Shown here piece by piece: positions 8,489 through 16,260 of a stretch of 43,154 bases of DNA. The notes under the pieces are model-generated. The model searched no databases. It saw only the letters and a list, made by a program, of their open reading frames with translations, and was not told where the DNA came from. This DNA is from Polyangium sp. 6x1 (GTDB taxonomy: Bacteria > Myxococcota_A > Polyangia > Polyangiales > Polyangiaceae), in NCBI RefSeq assembly GCF_029946515.1, contig NZ_JARZHH010000085.1, positions 1 through 43,154 of the forward strand. The letters run 5' to 3'. Positions within the stretch are counted from its first letter, which is position 1, and each line of letters opens with the position of its first letter. The translations under genes were made by a program, and so were the position numbers.

Positions 8489-9295
8489 TCACGCCGCCCC
8501 GATCCACGACGCCACGAAATCGAGGTATGCCTCACGAAGCTCGGAGAACACCGTCACGTTCGGGATGTGGTTCAGCTCGAGCAGGTGCTTCGTGCCGTCG
8601 GGCTCGACCATGTAATCGATCGCGAACATCTCCAGGCCGAACGCCGCGCCGATGCGCCGCGCATCCTCCACGAGCTCCGGATCGGCCTCCGCCTCGGGCA
8701 GCAGCACCGATCCTGCATCGTGGATGGACTTGAGCCACGTCGCGCCGGCCATGCGGATCTGCCACGCGCGCTCGCCGAGCACGTGGATCCGCGTTGCCTC
8801 GCCGCGCACGAACGGCTCGATCAACGTCGGCTCCTCGGCGCGCCGCGCCCCCGTGAAGAGCTCTTTGTTCTCCCCGCAATGCCACTCGCCCCATTTCGCG
8901 ACGAGCGTCTCCCCTTCCCTCGCCGAGACCGGCGAACCCCGGTCCGCGAGCCCGCGCTTCATTGCCCCAAACCGCGTGACCGCGAGCGCCCGCACGAGGC
9001 ACGGGATGCGTGGACGCGCGTCCATCATCCCCCGCGCGAGCGGCAGACACGGGCCGCCCCAGAGCGCGAGCGCGGTCAGAAAGGGCATGTCGTCCTCGAA
9101 GATGCCGTGAAACACGACGCGCGAGACCGGCACGTACACTTCGTACGCATTCGGCCGCTCGACGAAGAGCTCACCCGCTTCGAGCTTGATCCGCGGCAGG
9201 ACGGGGCAGGACAGGAGGGGGATCGGGGTTGAGAGGCGTGCGCGGAGATCACGCACCTCGGGCTCGTCGAGGCCCACGAGGAGGAGACGGGTCAT
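8489..9295 (-). CDS. ATP-grasp family protein, copy 1
   Basis: A 268-residue RimK-like ATP-grasp protein, probably an ATP-dependent carboxylate-amine ligase. The ATP-grasp core covers about residues 100-265. It includes TLVAKWGEWHCGENKELF (nucleotide-binding strands), EEPTLIEPFVRGEATRIHVLG, and the metal site FAIDYM...LLELNHIPN, where Asp, Glu and Asn of D...E.N coordinate magnesium. The N-terminal 90 residues form a pre-ATP-grasp domain. It is tandemly duplicated with the next gene upstream, including the leader. The substrate is unknown. The ATG at 9295 follows a GGAGG that lies inside a small palindrome. Confidence 0.8.
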   Translation of the reverse strand: MTRLLLVGLDEPEVRDLRARLSTPIPLLSCPVLPRIKLEAGELFVERPNAYEVYVPVSRVVFHGIFEDDMPFLTALALWGGPCLPLARGMMDARPRIPCLVRALAVTRFGAMKRGLADRGSPVSAREGETLVAKWGEWHCGENKELFTGARRAEEPTLIEPFVRGEATRIHVLGERAWQIRMAGATWLKSIHDAGSVLLPEAEADPELVEDARRIGAAFGLEMFAIDYMVEPDGTKHLLELNHIPNVTVFSELREAYLDFVASWIGAA

Positions 9296-9296
9296 G

Positions 9297-9345
9297 GGAG
9301 GTTACCTCCGCGCATCCGGCAACGGATCCCTTGGCGCGTCAATCA
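9297..9345 (-). promoter_or_regulatory. Conserved leader of ATP-grasp copy 1: RBS inside a palindrome
   Basis: Reading towards the gene (minus strand), the leader contains an ATCCG-TTGC-CGGAT dyad. Next comes GGAGG-TAA-CCTCC, ending one base before the ATG. The Shine-Dalgarno GGAGG is thus paired with a CCTCC that touches the start codon. About 50 bases are almost identical to the leader of copy 2 at 10245-10292. The hairpin could hide the ribosome site, or the dyad could be an operator; the sequence cannot tell which. Confidence 0.5.
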
Positions 9346-9406
9346 CCAAACGGTCAACCATCTTTCGTCGCCCGCGACGGACGCACGGGGGAGCACGACG
9401 CGACGG

Positions 9407-10243
9407 CTACGTCGCGATGCGACGGTACGCCTCCGTCATCGTGCCGTCATTGATCCAGGAGGCCACGAAATCGAGGTAGGCTTCACGATGCTCGGGGAAC
9501 ACCGTCACGTTCGGGCTGTGGTTCAGCCCGAGCAGGTGCTTCGTGCCGTTGGGCTCCACCATGTAATCGACCGCGAACATCTCCAGGCCGAACGCCCAGC
9601 CGATCCGCCGCGCGTCCTCCACGAGCGCTCGATCGGCCTTCGCCTCGGCCAGCACCACCGCTCCGGCATGGTGGATGGCCGTGGGCCACCTCTCGCCGGC
9701 CATGCGGATCTGCCACGCGCGCCCGCCGAGCACGTGGATCCGCGTCGCCTCCCCGCGCACGAACGGTTCGATCAACGTCGGCTCCTCGACGCGCCGCTTC
9801 CCTGTGAAGAGCTCCTTCTTCTCCCCGCAATGCGACTCGCCCCATTTCGCGACGAGCGTCTCCCGTCCCCTCGCCTCGACGCACGCACCGAGGTCCGCAT
9901 AGCCGCGCTTCATCGCCCCGAAGCGCGTGACCGCGAGCGCCCGCACGAGGCACGGGATACGCTGACGCGCGTCCATCATCCCCCGCGCGAGCGGCCAGCA
10001 CGGGCCACCCCAGAGCGCGAGCACGCTCAGAACGGCGAAATCGTCCTCGAAGATGCCATGAAACACGACGCGCGAGACAGGCCTGTACGACGGGCTCGAA
10101 TGCGGCGCGACGAAGAGCTCGCCCGCTTCGAGCTTGATGCGCGGCAGGACGGGGCAGGACTCGACGCGGGCCGAGTTGTAGAGGAGCGGGCGGAGATCAC
10201 GCACCTCGGGCTCGTCGAGGCCCACGAGGAGGAGACGGGTCAT
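9407..10243 (-). CDS. ATP-grasp family protein, copy 2, with altered metal site
   Basis: A 278-residue paralogue of the downstream gene, colinear over its whole length and clearly a tandem duplicate. The same blocks are present (TLVAKWGESHCGEKKELF, EEPTLIEPFVRGEATRIHVLG, FAVDYMVEPNGTKHLL). In the metal-binding motif LLELNHIPN of copy 1, this copy reads LLGLNHSPN: a GAG to GGG change removes the magnesium-ligand Glu. It also has ten extra C-terminal residues. The open frame is intact, so the gene is not a simple pseudogene. Catalysis may be lost or changed, leaving a regulatory or partner role, which is inference. Confidence 0.8.
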   Translation of the reverse strand: MTRLLLVGLDEPEVRDLRPLLYNSARVESCPVLPRIKLEAGELFVAPHSSPSYRPVSRVVFHGIFEDDFAVLSVLALWGGPCWPLARGMMDARQRIPCLVRALAVTRFGAMKRGYADLGACVEARGRETLVAKWGESHCGEKKELFTGKRRVEEPTLIEPFVRGEATRIHVLGGRAWQIRMAGERWPTAIHHAGAVVLAEAKADRALVEDARRIGWAFGLEMFAVDYMVEPNGTKHLLGLNHSPNVTVFPEHREAYLDFVASWINDGTMTEAYRRIAT

Positions 10244-10244
10244 G

Positions 10245-10292
10245 GGAGGTACCTCCGCGCATCCGGCAACGGATCCCTTGGCGCGTCAATCC
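10245..10292 (-). promoter_or_regulatory. Conserved leader of ATP-grasp copy 2: perfect palindrome over the RBS
   Basis: The 12-base sequence GGAGGTACCTCC is a perfect palindrome containing the Shine-Dalgarno site one base from the ATG at 10243. An ATCCG/CGGAT dyad lies just upstream in the transcript. Apart from one base deletion, it matches the leader of copy 1 over about 50 bases, closer than the coding parts match. This suggests a shared cis-regulatory element or recent gene conversion. Confidence 0.5.
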
Positions 10293-10331
10293 CCCAACGT
10301 TCACAATCGTCCCCCTGGAGGACCGAACTTC

Positions 10332-11027
10332 ATGCGCGAACGGACCATCGCTTTCCTCGTCTTCCCCGAGATCACGCCCCTCGACCTCGTCGGGCCCTTG
10401 CAGGTGCTGAAGGCCCTCGAAGGGTCTTCCGATCTCCGGACCGTCACCGTCGGCGAGCGCGTCGAGCCCGTCGAGACCGATTTGCCTTTTCGTATCGTCC
10501 CCGAACGCACGCTCGATGAGGTGCCCGAGCCTTACGGCATCGTCGTCCCGGGGGGCCTCATCGGGCCTTTTCACGCGATGGCCAGCGATCGCATCATGGG
10601 CTGGCTTCGCGCGGCTGCGCCGAAGGCTGCCTTCGTGAGCTCGGTGTGCACGGGCTCGCTCGTGCTCGCGGCGCTTGGCTTGCTCGAAGGCAAGAAGGCC
10701 ACGACGCACTGGTCGTTCCTGCCGCACCTCGCGCGCTTCGGGGCGACGCCCGTCAAGGGGCGCTGGGTCGAGGACGGCAACGTGATCACGGCGGCCGGCG
10801 TCTCCGCGGGCATCGACATGGCGCTTGCGCTTGGCGCTCGCCTCACGAGCGAGGCTGCGGCGAAGGCGGCGCAGCTCGTCATCGAATATGAGCCTGAGCC
10901 GCCTTTCGGGCCCATCGCCTGGGAGGGCACGGGGCCGCTCGTCCAGGCCATGGGCGGCGTCGTCGCGCAGCGGCTCCCCGCGATTCTTCGCGACAAGCCG
11001 GAGCTGCTCGCGAAGTTCGCGCCGTAG
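10332..11027 (+). CDS. DJ-1/PfpI family protein, isonitrile hydratase-like
   Basis: A 231-residue class-I glutamine-amidotransferase-like protein. The nucleophile Cys lies in the elbow SVCTGSLVLAALGLL (C106-T107), and an acidic residue sits in ITPLDLVGP (D18). The Asp plus Cys-Thr combination is that of Pseudomonas isonitrile hydratase InhA, so hydration of isonitriles to N-formamides is a reasonable prediction. Other DJ-1-like activities remain possible. TTHWSFLPHL and the C-terminal EPEPPFG are also typical of this subgroup, and no AraC-type DNA-binding domain is fused. The ATG at 10332 follows GGAGG. Divergent from the ATP-grasp pair across about 90 bases. Confidence 0.85.
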   Translation: MRERTIAFLVFPEITPLDLVGPLQVLKALEGSSDLRTVTVGERVEPVETDLPFRIVPERTLDEVPEPYGIVVPGGLIGPFHAMASDRIMGWLRAAAPKAAFVSSVCTGSLVLAALGLLEGKKATTHWSFLPHLARFGATPVKGRWVEDGNVITAAGVSAGIDMALALGARLTSEAAAKAAQLVIEYEPEPPFGPIAWEGTGPLVQAMGGVVAQRLPAILRDKPELLAKFAP

Positions 11028-11048
11028 CGCTCGTCCTCGGGGGCGTGG

Positions 11049-11540
11049 ATGTGCAAGGATGCGCCCTCCATCATGACGAACATCGCACAAGGGCAAACCC
11101 TGGAGATCGGCCCCCACCGCGCGCGCTTCGAACCACCGGACGTCATTCGCGTAAGGTGGCAGGGATCCATGAACGCCGACGTCTTCGACACGCTCTTCCA
11201 GTGGTCGGACGAGCTGCTCGGCGGCGCGAGGCATTTCGTGATCTCCGACATGACGCACCTCGATACCGTGAGCCCGTCCGCGCGCAAGGCGGCGGCGACG
11301 GATCCGAGGTCCCCGCGCATTGCGGGCATCGCCATCGTCGGCGCGAGCGCCCACATGCGGGCGCTCATGGGGCTCTTTTTGAAGGCCCTCGAGCTCATGT
11401 ACGGCGAGGGCACGTTCCGGAGGGCCTTTTTCGATTCGGAGGACGAGGCCCTCGCCTGGGTGAATGCGCAGCGCGCGGAGCTCGGCCCCGCGTCGCAGGC
11501 GGGGTCCGAGCGCGCCCGGTTCGCGCCTACTTCGGGATGA
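11049..11540 (+). CDS. STAS/SpoIIAA-like single-domain protein
   Basis: A 163-residue cytoplasmic protein. Segments such as IGPHRARFEPPDVIRVRWQG, HFVISDMTHLDTVSPSARK and GIAIVGASAHMRALM match the small STAS/SpoIIAA-like proteins frequent in Myxococcota, which share a beta-alpha fold without a clear enzymatic site. A role in a regulatory protein-protein switch is inferred from family only. The start could be the ATG at 11049 (GGGGG just upstream) or the ATG at 11073. Its 3' end overlaps the convergent fibro-slime gene by 14 bases. Confidence 0.7.
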   Translation: MCKDAPSIMTNIAQGQTLEIGPHRARFEPPDVIRVRWQGSMNADVFDTLFQWSDELLGGARHFVISDMTHLDTVSPSARKAAATDPRSPRIAGIAIVGASAHMRALMGLFLKALELMYGEGTFRRAFFDSEDEALAWVNAQRAELGPASQAGSERARFAPTSG

Positions 11541-12426
11541 TGATCGGATCGCAGTTCGTGAAGCTCAGGGTCGACTGAACCTTGAAGTTCGATCCCGTGC
11601 TGTGCCGCTCGGCGTGGAAGAAGTCGAGCGTGTACTCGTTGCCGGGCACGATGCCGAGCTCGGCGGCCTTTGCGTCGAGGTTCAGCGTGTCGGTCTGCGG
11701 CGGGTGCAGGCCGCCGAGATCGATGGCGAGGCGGTTGTTCACGAAGACCCAGAGGTCGTCGTCGCCGCTGAACGCGAACGTCTCGCCGCCCTTGTACTTG
11801 AACGTCATGTGCAGCTCGTAGGTGAACCCGTAGTTGTGGTCGAAGTCCTCGTTGCCGAAGAGCTGCCCGTCGATCGGGAAGAACGCGGTGCTCTCGAACG
11901 TGGCGATTCCGGTCGCCGGGTCCTCGGTCAGCGTCACCTTGAACGGCATCGACATGTTCACGCCTTCGACGTCGCGGTACCACTGGTTGAACTCCGTCGC
12001 GCCCGTCGTGTGCGCGGTGGGGCCATCCGGGGCGTACACGGGCTTCTTGTCGGCCCCGAGATCGAACTTCACGAGGCCCTTCAGGCCGTCGCCGCTGAAA
12101 TGCTCGAAATCGGGGTGACCATTCGGATATCCCTTGAAATCGCGCACGATGCCCACGAGCTCGGGCGAGCAGTTCCCGCCGCCCGCGCCGCCTGCGCCGC
12201 CGCTGCCGCCGGGGCCGGCGAAGATGAAGCCGCCGTCGCCGCCTTGACCGCCCATCCCTCCGAGACCGCCCATCCCTCCCGAGCCGCTCTGGGAGGACGA
12301 AGAATTGCCCGCGCCCGCGCTGCCGCTCGGGTCGCCGCCGCCTCCGCTGCAGCCGATCGCGGCGCCGGTCAAAAGGAGCGACGTCGTCATGGTGAATGTA
12401 AGGGCCGCCTGTCGTAAAAGCATCAT
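11527..12426 (-). CDS. Fibro-slime domain lipoprotein
   Basis: A 299-residue surface lipoprotein. A signal peptide and lipobox (TGAAIGC) are followed by a low-complexity linker rich in Gly, Ser and Met (about 27-85). The fibro-slime domain then spans about 90-299. Diagnostic segments are DFKGYPNGHPDFEHF near its start, FSGDDDLWVFVNNRLAIDLGG and FFHAERHSTGSNFKVQ. The family name comes from slime-mould and Fibrobacter cell-surface proteins, and it is frequent in myxobacteria. A carbohydrate or matrix role is inferred. Start codons ATG-ATG at 12426 and 12423 follow AGGAGG by one and four bases, so 12423 may be the true start. Confidence 0.85.
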   Translation of the reverse strand: MMLLRQAALTFTMTTSLLLTGAAIGCSGGGGDPSGSAGAGNSSSSQSGSGGMGGLGGMGGQGGDGGFIFAGPGGSGGAGGAGGGNCSPELVGIVRDFKGYPNGHPDFEHFSGDGLKGLVKFDLGADKKPVYAPDGPTAHTTGATEFNQWYRDVEGVNMSMPFKVTLTEDPATGIATFESTAFFPIDGQLFGNEDFDHNYGFTYELHMTFKYKGGETFAFSGDDDLWVFVNNRLAIDLGGLHPPQTDTLNLDAKAAELGIVPGNEYTLDFFHAERHSTGSNFKVQSTLSFTNCDPIIIPK

Positions 12427-12493
12427 TCCTCCTACGTGAAGCTGAATCGCATCCGCGTGAGCAGACGAACGCGAGCCTACAGCTTGAATTTCT

Positions 12494-12530
12494 TTCTTGC
12501 GAGCAAGAACGTGGCTGCTATCTTGCTCGC
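12494..12530 (+). promoter_or_regulatory. Alternative hairpins in the ABC-F leader
   Basis: Three arms share one sequence: TTCTTGC (12494-12500), GCGAGCAAGA (12499-12508) and TCTTGCTCGC (12521-12530). The middle arm can pair with the first (tight hairpin) or with the last (perfect 10 bp, 12-base loop), so the two structures exclude each other. This is the layout of an attenuator, and antibiotic-resistance ABC-F genes are often attenuated. The region is also the divergent promoter space of the fibro-slime gene, so a dyad operator is an alternative. Confidence 0.45.
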
Positions 12531-12664
12531 CCCTCTCGGAGGACTCCGCCCTTGCGCCTGTTTTCCTGAATCCAGCCGTTCATAGACGTGCCGTGACGCC
12601 CGGCGCCCTGCCCCGACGATGAAACGCGGGGGACGCGCGGGCCACCGATTCAGGAGAACAGAAT

Positions 12665-14200
12665 ATGTTATCGCTTCATGCGCTGCGCGTAGCGTTTTCC
12701 CATGGGGATGCGACGTCTCTGCTCGAGGACGTCGAGCTTCACCTCGGCCCGGGATGGACCGGGATCGTGGGCGAGAACGGCACGGGCAAGACCACGCTGC
12801 TCCGCCTCCTCGCCGGTGTTTTGCGGCCCGAGCGCGGACATGTGCGGCGTGATCCGGCCGAGGCTCGCGTGGTGCTCTGCCCGCAGACCGTCGATTCGCT
12901 CTCCGATTCGATCGCGCGGTTCGCCGAGGATCTCGACGGGGAGGCCGCTGTGCTCCGGGGCAGGCTCGATCTCGTGGCCGAGGACCTCGAGCGCTGGCCC
13001 ACGCTCTCGCCCGGCGAGCGCAAGCGCTGGCAGATTGGCGCGGCGCTCTTCGAGGCGCCGGAGATCCTCATGCTCGACGAGCCCGCGAACCACCTCGACG
13101 CCGAGGCGCGGCGGCTCCTCGTCGGGGCGCTGCGCCGCTTCGACGGCGTCGGGCTTCTGGTCTCGCACGATCGGGCCTTGCTCGACGCGCTCACCACGAC
13201 GACGCTCCGGATTCATCAATGCCGCGTGCACCTCTACCGCGGCCGTTATGCCGATGCGCGGTCCGCGTGGGAGGCCGAGTCGGCGCACGCGCGGGACGAG
13301 CGCGAGGCGGCCAAGAACGAGGAGAAGCGCGCCGCGCGCAGGCTCGATCAGGCGCGGCGCGAGCACGCGATGGTCGACGCCTCGCGCAGCATGAAGAACC
13401 AGATGAAAAACAAAAATGATCACGACGGCCGGGGCATGCTCCGGAAGATCGCGATCGAATCCGCGGAGAAGCGCGCCGGGCGATCCGTGGGCGTGGCGCG
13501 GGCCGAGCTCGCGCGGGCGAGCGCCGAGCTTTCGCGGCACCACGTCGAGAAGGAGCTCGGCGGCGAGATTTACGTCGGCTGGGAGCGACCGACGCAGCCC
13601 TGGCCTTTCGTCCTCGATCTGCCCGTCCTTCGCGCGGGCGAGACGGAGCTCGTTCGGGACGTGCGCCTCTCCGTCCCGCGCGACGGCCGCATTCGTATCG
13701 AGGGACGAAATGGCGCGGGCAAGAGCACGCTGCTCGGCGCGCTCGCGGCCGCTTCGCGTATCCCGAAAGAGCAGCTCCTCTACCTGCCGCAGGATCTCCC
13801 GGTGGAGGCGCGGCGGGCGCTGCTCGCGGAGGTCCGCGCCCTCGATCCCGAGGCGCGCGGACGCACGCTCTCGCTCGTGGCCACGCTGGGCACGGATCCC
13901 GAGCGGATCCTGGCCTCGGCCGAGCCTTCGCCGGGCGAGGCGCGCAAGCTCGCCATTGCGCTCGGGCTCGGCCGCAGGGCCTCGGCGCTTTTGCTCGACG
14001 AGCCCGAGAACCACCTCGACCTGCCCTCGCTGGAGCGCCTCGAGCGCGCGCTGGAAGGGTATCCGGGGGCGATCGTGATGGTCAGCCACGACGCCTCGTT
14101 CGCGCGCCGGGCGACGCGCACGGTCTGGCGTATCGAGCAGGGCCGCGTCCGCGAGCTCGACGCGGCTCAGGGCACGGCGATCTCCACCGGCGTGCGCTGA
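12665..14200 (+). CDS. ABC-F family ATPase (ribosome-associated, possible antibiotic resistance factor)
   Basis: The 511-residue protein has two ABC domains and no membrane segment. Domain 1 has Walker A GENGTGKTT (36-44), signature LSPGERK (114-120) and Walker B LMLDEPANHLD (135-145). Domain 2 has Walker A GRNGAGKST (347-355), signature SPGEARK and Walker B LLLDEPENHLD. Both signatures have Pro in place of the usual first Gly. The inter-domain linker (about 205-300) is long, highly charged and contains SMKNQMKNKNDHDGRGM, as in ABC-F proteins that enter the ribosomal E site. Ribosome protection from antibiotics or translation quality control are the likely roles. The ATG at 12665 has AGGAGA upstream. 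Confidence 0.85.
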   Translation: MLSLHALRVAFSHGDATSLLEDVELHLGPGWTGIVGENGTGKTTLLRLLAGVLRPERGHVRRDPAEARVVLCPQTVDSLSDSIARFAEDLDGEAAVLRGRLDLVAEDLERWPTLSPGERKRWQIGAALFEAPEILMLDEPANHLDAEARRLLVGALRRFDGVGLLVSHDRALLDALTTTTLRIHQCRVHLYRGRYADARSAWEAESAHARDEREAAKNEEKRAARRLDQARREHAMVDASRSMKNQMKNKNDHDGRGMLRKIAIESAEKRAGRSVGVARAELARASAELSRHHVEKELGGEIYVGWERPTQPWPFVLDLPVLRAGETELVRDVRLSVPRDGRIRIEGRNGAGKSTLLGALAAASRIPKEQLLYLPQDLPVEARRALLAEVRALDPEARGRTLSLVATLGTDPERILASAEPSPGEARKLAIALGLGRRASALLLDEPENHLDLPSLERLERALEGYPGAIVMVSHDASFARRATRTVWRIEQGRVRELDAAQGTAISTGVR

Positions 14201-16203
14201 ATGGGCTCGCGATCTCCCAGCGCGAACACGCTCCCCCAGCAGTAAATCTCTCCCTCCCGCGTGAGGCCGCAGTCGCGCGCGATCTGCACGACCCCGGAAG
14301 CGGGCAGCCCCTCGATCCGCCGGAACGTCGCGACCTCGCCTTTTTTCGTCGCCGTGCGGTCGAAGCAAAACACCTCGCCTCGCTCGGTGCGCACGCAATC
14401 GGTGTCGACCTCCGCCACCTCGGTCAGGACGACCTTCGGTCCCTGGGCCGCGCCCATGCAGACGAGGCGCGCGCCCTCGTCGACGGCGCAACGCGCGGCG
14501 TACAGCACGGCGCGGAACTTTCCGGGGACCCGCGTCTTTTCGCCGAGGGAGTCGTCCGGAAAGACGGCCGTCCCGTCGGCGAGGATGGCCCTGCGAAAGA
14601 GGGTGAGGTACGTGGCGTTCGCCAGCTCGTCCTTCGGGTCGAACCATTCCACGCGGAGGGGCTTCGGCCTTCCCTCGTAATGGAACATCCCCGCGCCGCC
14701 GCCCCGCTTGGCGACCGCGATGCCGACCCCGTTGTTGACGTTCACGGTGACGTCCTTGACCGCCGCGCCGCTGGTGTCGACGAGCAAGGCGAAGTCGTCC
14801 TTCATCGTCCCCAGGAAAAACGAACGGTTCCGGCAGTACCATTGCCCCGACTTCGCGCCGCGCACACAGAGCGGCATGCCACCTTCGATCGCATCGACGG
14901 CTGGCTCGGGCAGCACGAGATCCTGTCGGGGCACGTGCACCATGTTGGCGATCGCGCCCCAGCAGGAGACGCGGGTCGTGCCGAAGCGCGCGCAGACGAC
15001 GCCGTCCTCGGCGCCGATCTCGCTCGCGCCCGTGATGCCGGGGACCATCGCGGCGCGTTCGAGCTCGCGCGACACGCCGTCGCCGAGCATGCCGCCGTTA
15101 TGCGCGCCGAAGCAGCGCACGCGATGATCCTTCCCGAGCGCGCAGACGTTTCCCGGACGCACGGCCACCCCGAGCGACGCATCGACCGTCGGGAGCACGT
15201 CGTACGTCTTTTCAAATTCCCCGCAGGGCCGCTCGAAGGAGCAGGAGCAGCGCGACACGCCGTCCTCGCGGCTCACGCACAGGTTGTACCCAGCGGACGC
15301 GAAGAGCCGCGTCACCCGCTTGCCCTCGGCGAGCGCCTGGAGTTTTCGATCGACGAGGGAATCGTCGCAGAAGATAGTCCCGTCGGGCCGCCGCGCGCAT
15401 ACCTGGCGCCCGAGCTTCTTGACGCGGGCGACGAGCGCTTCTTCCACGGGCCCTTTCAGGGGCATGAGCGTCACGCCGTAGCCGGGGACGGGCTTGCCGA
15501 AGCGCGTCGTTTCGGCCCTGTCGAGGTTCCAGCAATAAAAGCCGCCGTCCACGCCCATGCCGCATTCCTGATCGGAGAGGGCACGCATGGGCGGGGCCTG
15601 CACCCGTAGAAAGGCCGCGTCCGTGGAGTCCATGCCGAGCGAGCAAAACACCTCGCCCTTGTCGGACAGCAAGCAATCGTGGCTGCCGGCGACGATCCGC
15701 GCGGTCCCGGGGGTCGTCATGCCGAGCGAGTACTGCGCGATGTCCTCGGGCTTGGGCTGCGCGACCCGGAAGCCCTGCACCACGCGGAAGGGTTTCGTCG
15801 CGTCATCGCGCACCACCCGGAACAGCGTGCCGGCCGCGTCCCAGCCGACGAGCACGCCGCCGGTGAGGATGGTGAAGCCTTTCAGGTTGGAGAGACCTTC
15901 GATGCGCACGGGGCGGTCGTGCCCGTGTCGGGCCATCTCGCCGGGGAGGGCCATGCCGCCCCAGCAATAAAGGGAGCCCTGCTCGGTGCGGGCGCAAAAC
16001 CCGCCCTGCCCGCCGCGGACCTCGACGAACGTGTGATCCTCGGGGGGCGGCGCGGCCGGTGCGGACGAGGCCGCGGGGGCCGGGATGGCGAGCGTCGTCG
16101 GAGGCGCGGGCGCGAGGTCACGCGCCGTGGGCGGCGGCGGCTGCGCGGCGGTCGTGCAGCCAAGGAGGAGGAGGGCGGAAGCGGGGGCGAGCGCGCAGCG
16201 CAT
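14167..16203 (-). CDS. RCC1-like repeat lipoprotein
   Basis: A 678-residue protein with a lipoprotein signal (ALLLLGC) and a Pro/Ala-rich linker to about residue 58. A chain of RCC1-like propeller repeats follows, seen as recurring units with C-x-R/L and Y/F-C-W-G patterns (GGFCARTEQGSLYCWGG, DCLLSDKGEVFCSLG, QVCARRPDGTIFCDD, VCARFGTTRVSCWGA, DCGLTREGEIYCWGS). The paired Cys in each blade are typical of secreted myxobacterial RCC1 proteins. The role is unknown; a binding or scaffold function is likely. The ATG at 16203 is preferred over GTG 16212. The last 34 bases overlap the ABC-F gene tail to tail. Confidence 0.8.
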   Translation of the reverse strand: MRCALAPASALLLLGCTTAAQPPPPTARDLAPAPPTTLAIPAPAASSAPAAPPPEDHTFVEVRGGQGGFCARTEQGSLYCWGGMALPGEMARHGHDRPVRIEGLSNLKGFTILTGGVLVGWDAAGTLFRVVRDDATKPFRVVQGFRVAQPKPEDIAQYSLGMTTPGTARIVAGSHDCLLSDKGEVFCSLGMDSTDAAFLRVQAPPMRALSDQECGMGVDGGFYCWNLDRAETTRFGKPVPGYGVTLMPLKGPVEEALVARVKKLGRQVCARRPDGTIFCDDSLVDRKLQALAEGKRVTRLFASAGYNLCVSREDGVSRCSCSFERPCGEFEKTYDVLPTVDASLGVAVRPGNVCALGKDHRVRCFGAHNGGMLGDGVSRELERAAMVPGITGASEIGAEDGVVCARFGTTRVSCWGAIANMVHVPRQDLVLPEPAVDAIEGGMPLCVRGAKSGQWYCRNRSFFLGTMKDDFALLVDTSGAAVKDVTVNVNNGVGIAVAKRGGGAGMFHYEGRPKPLRVEWFDPKDELANATYLTLFRRAILADGTAVFPDDSLGEKTRVPGKFRAVLYAARCAVDEGARLVCMGAAQGPKVVLTEVAEVDTDCVRTERGEVFCFDRTATKKGEVATFRRIEGLPASGVVQIARDCGLTREGEIYCWGSVFALGDREPIQRTPVEIAVP

Positions 16204-16260
16204 GGCGGTCACTCTACCGCAGGGGCCCGTGACCGAGGAAGGATCCGGAGGGCGCGGGGA

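Noticed and set aside
12436-12585. A leader peptide gene for the ABC-F gene
   Set aside because: The 49-codon frame has only a GTG start and no ribosome site. Kept as a possibility in the finding, not as a gene.
12668-14842. Long antisense open frame opposite the ABC-F gene
   Set aside because: Shadow of a high-GC gene; no recognisable domain, and it also crosses the RCC1-like gene.
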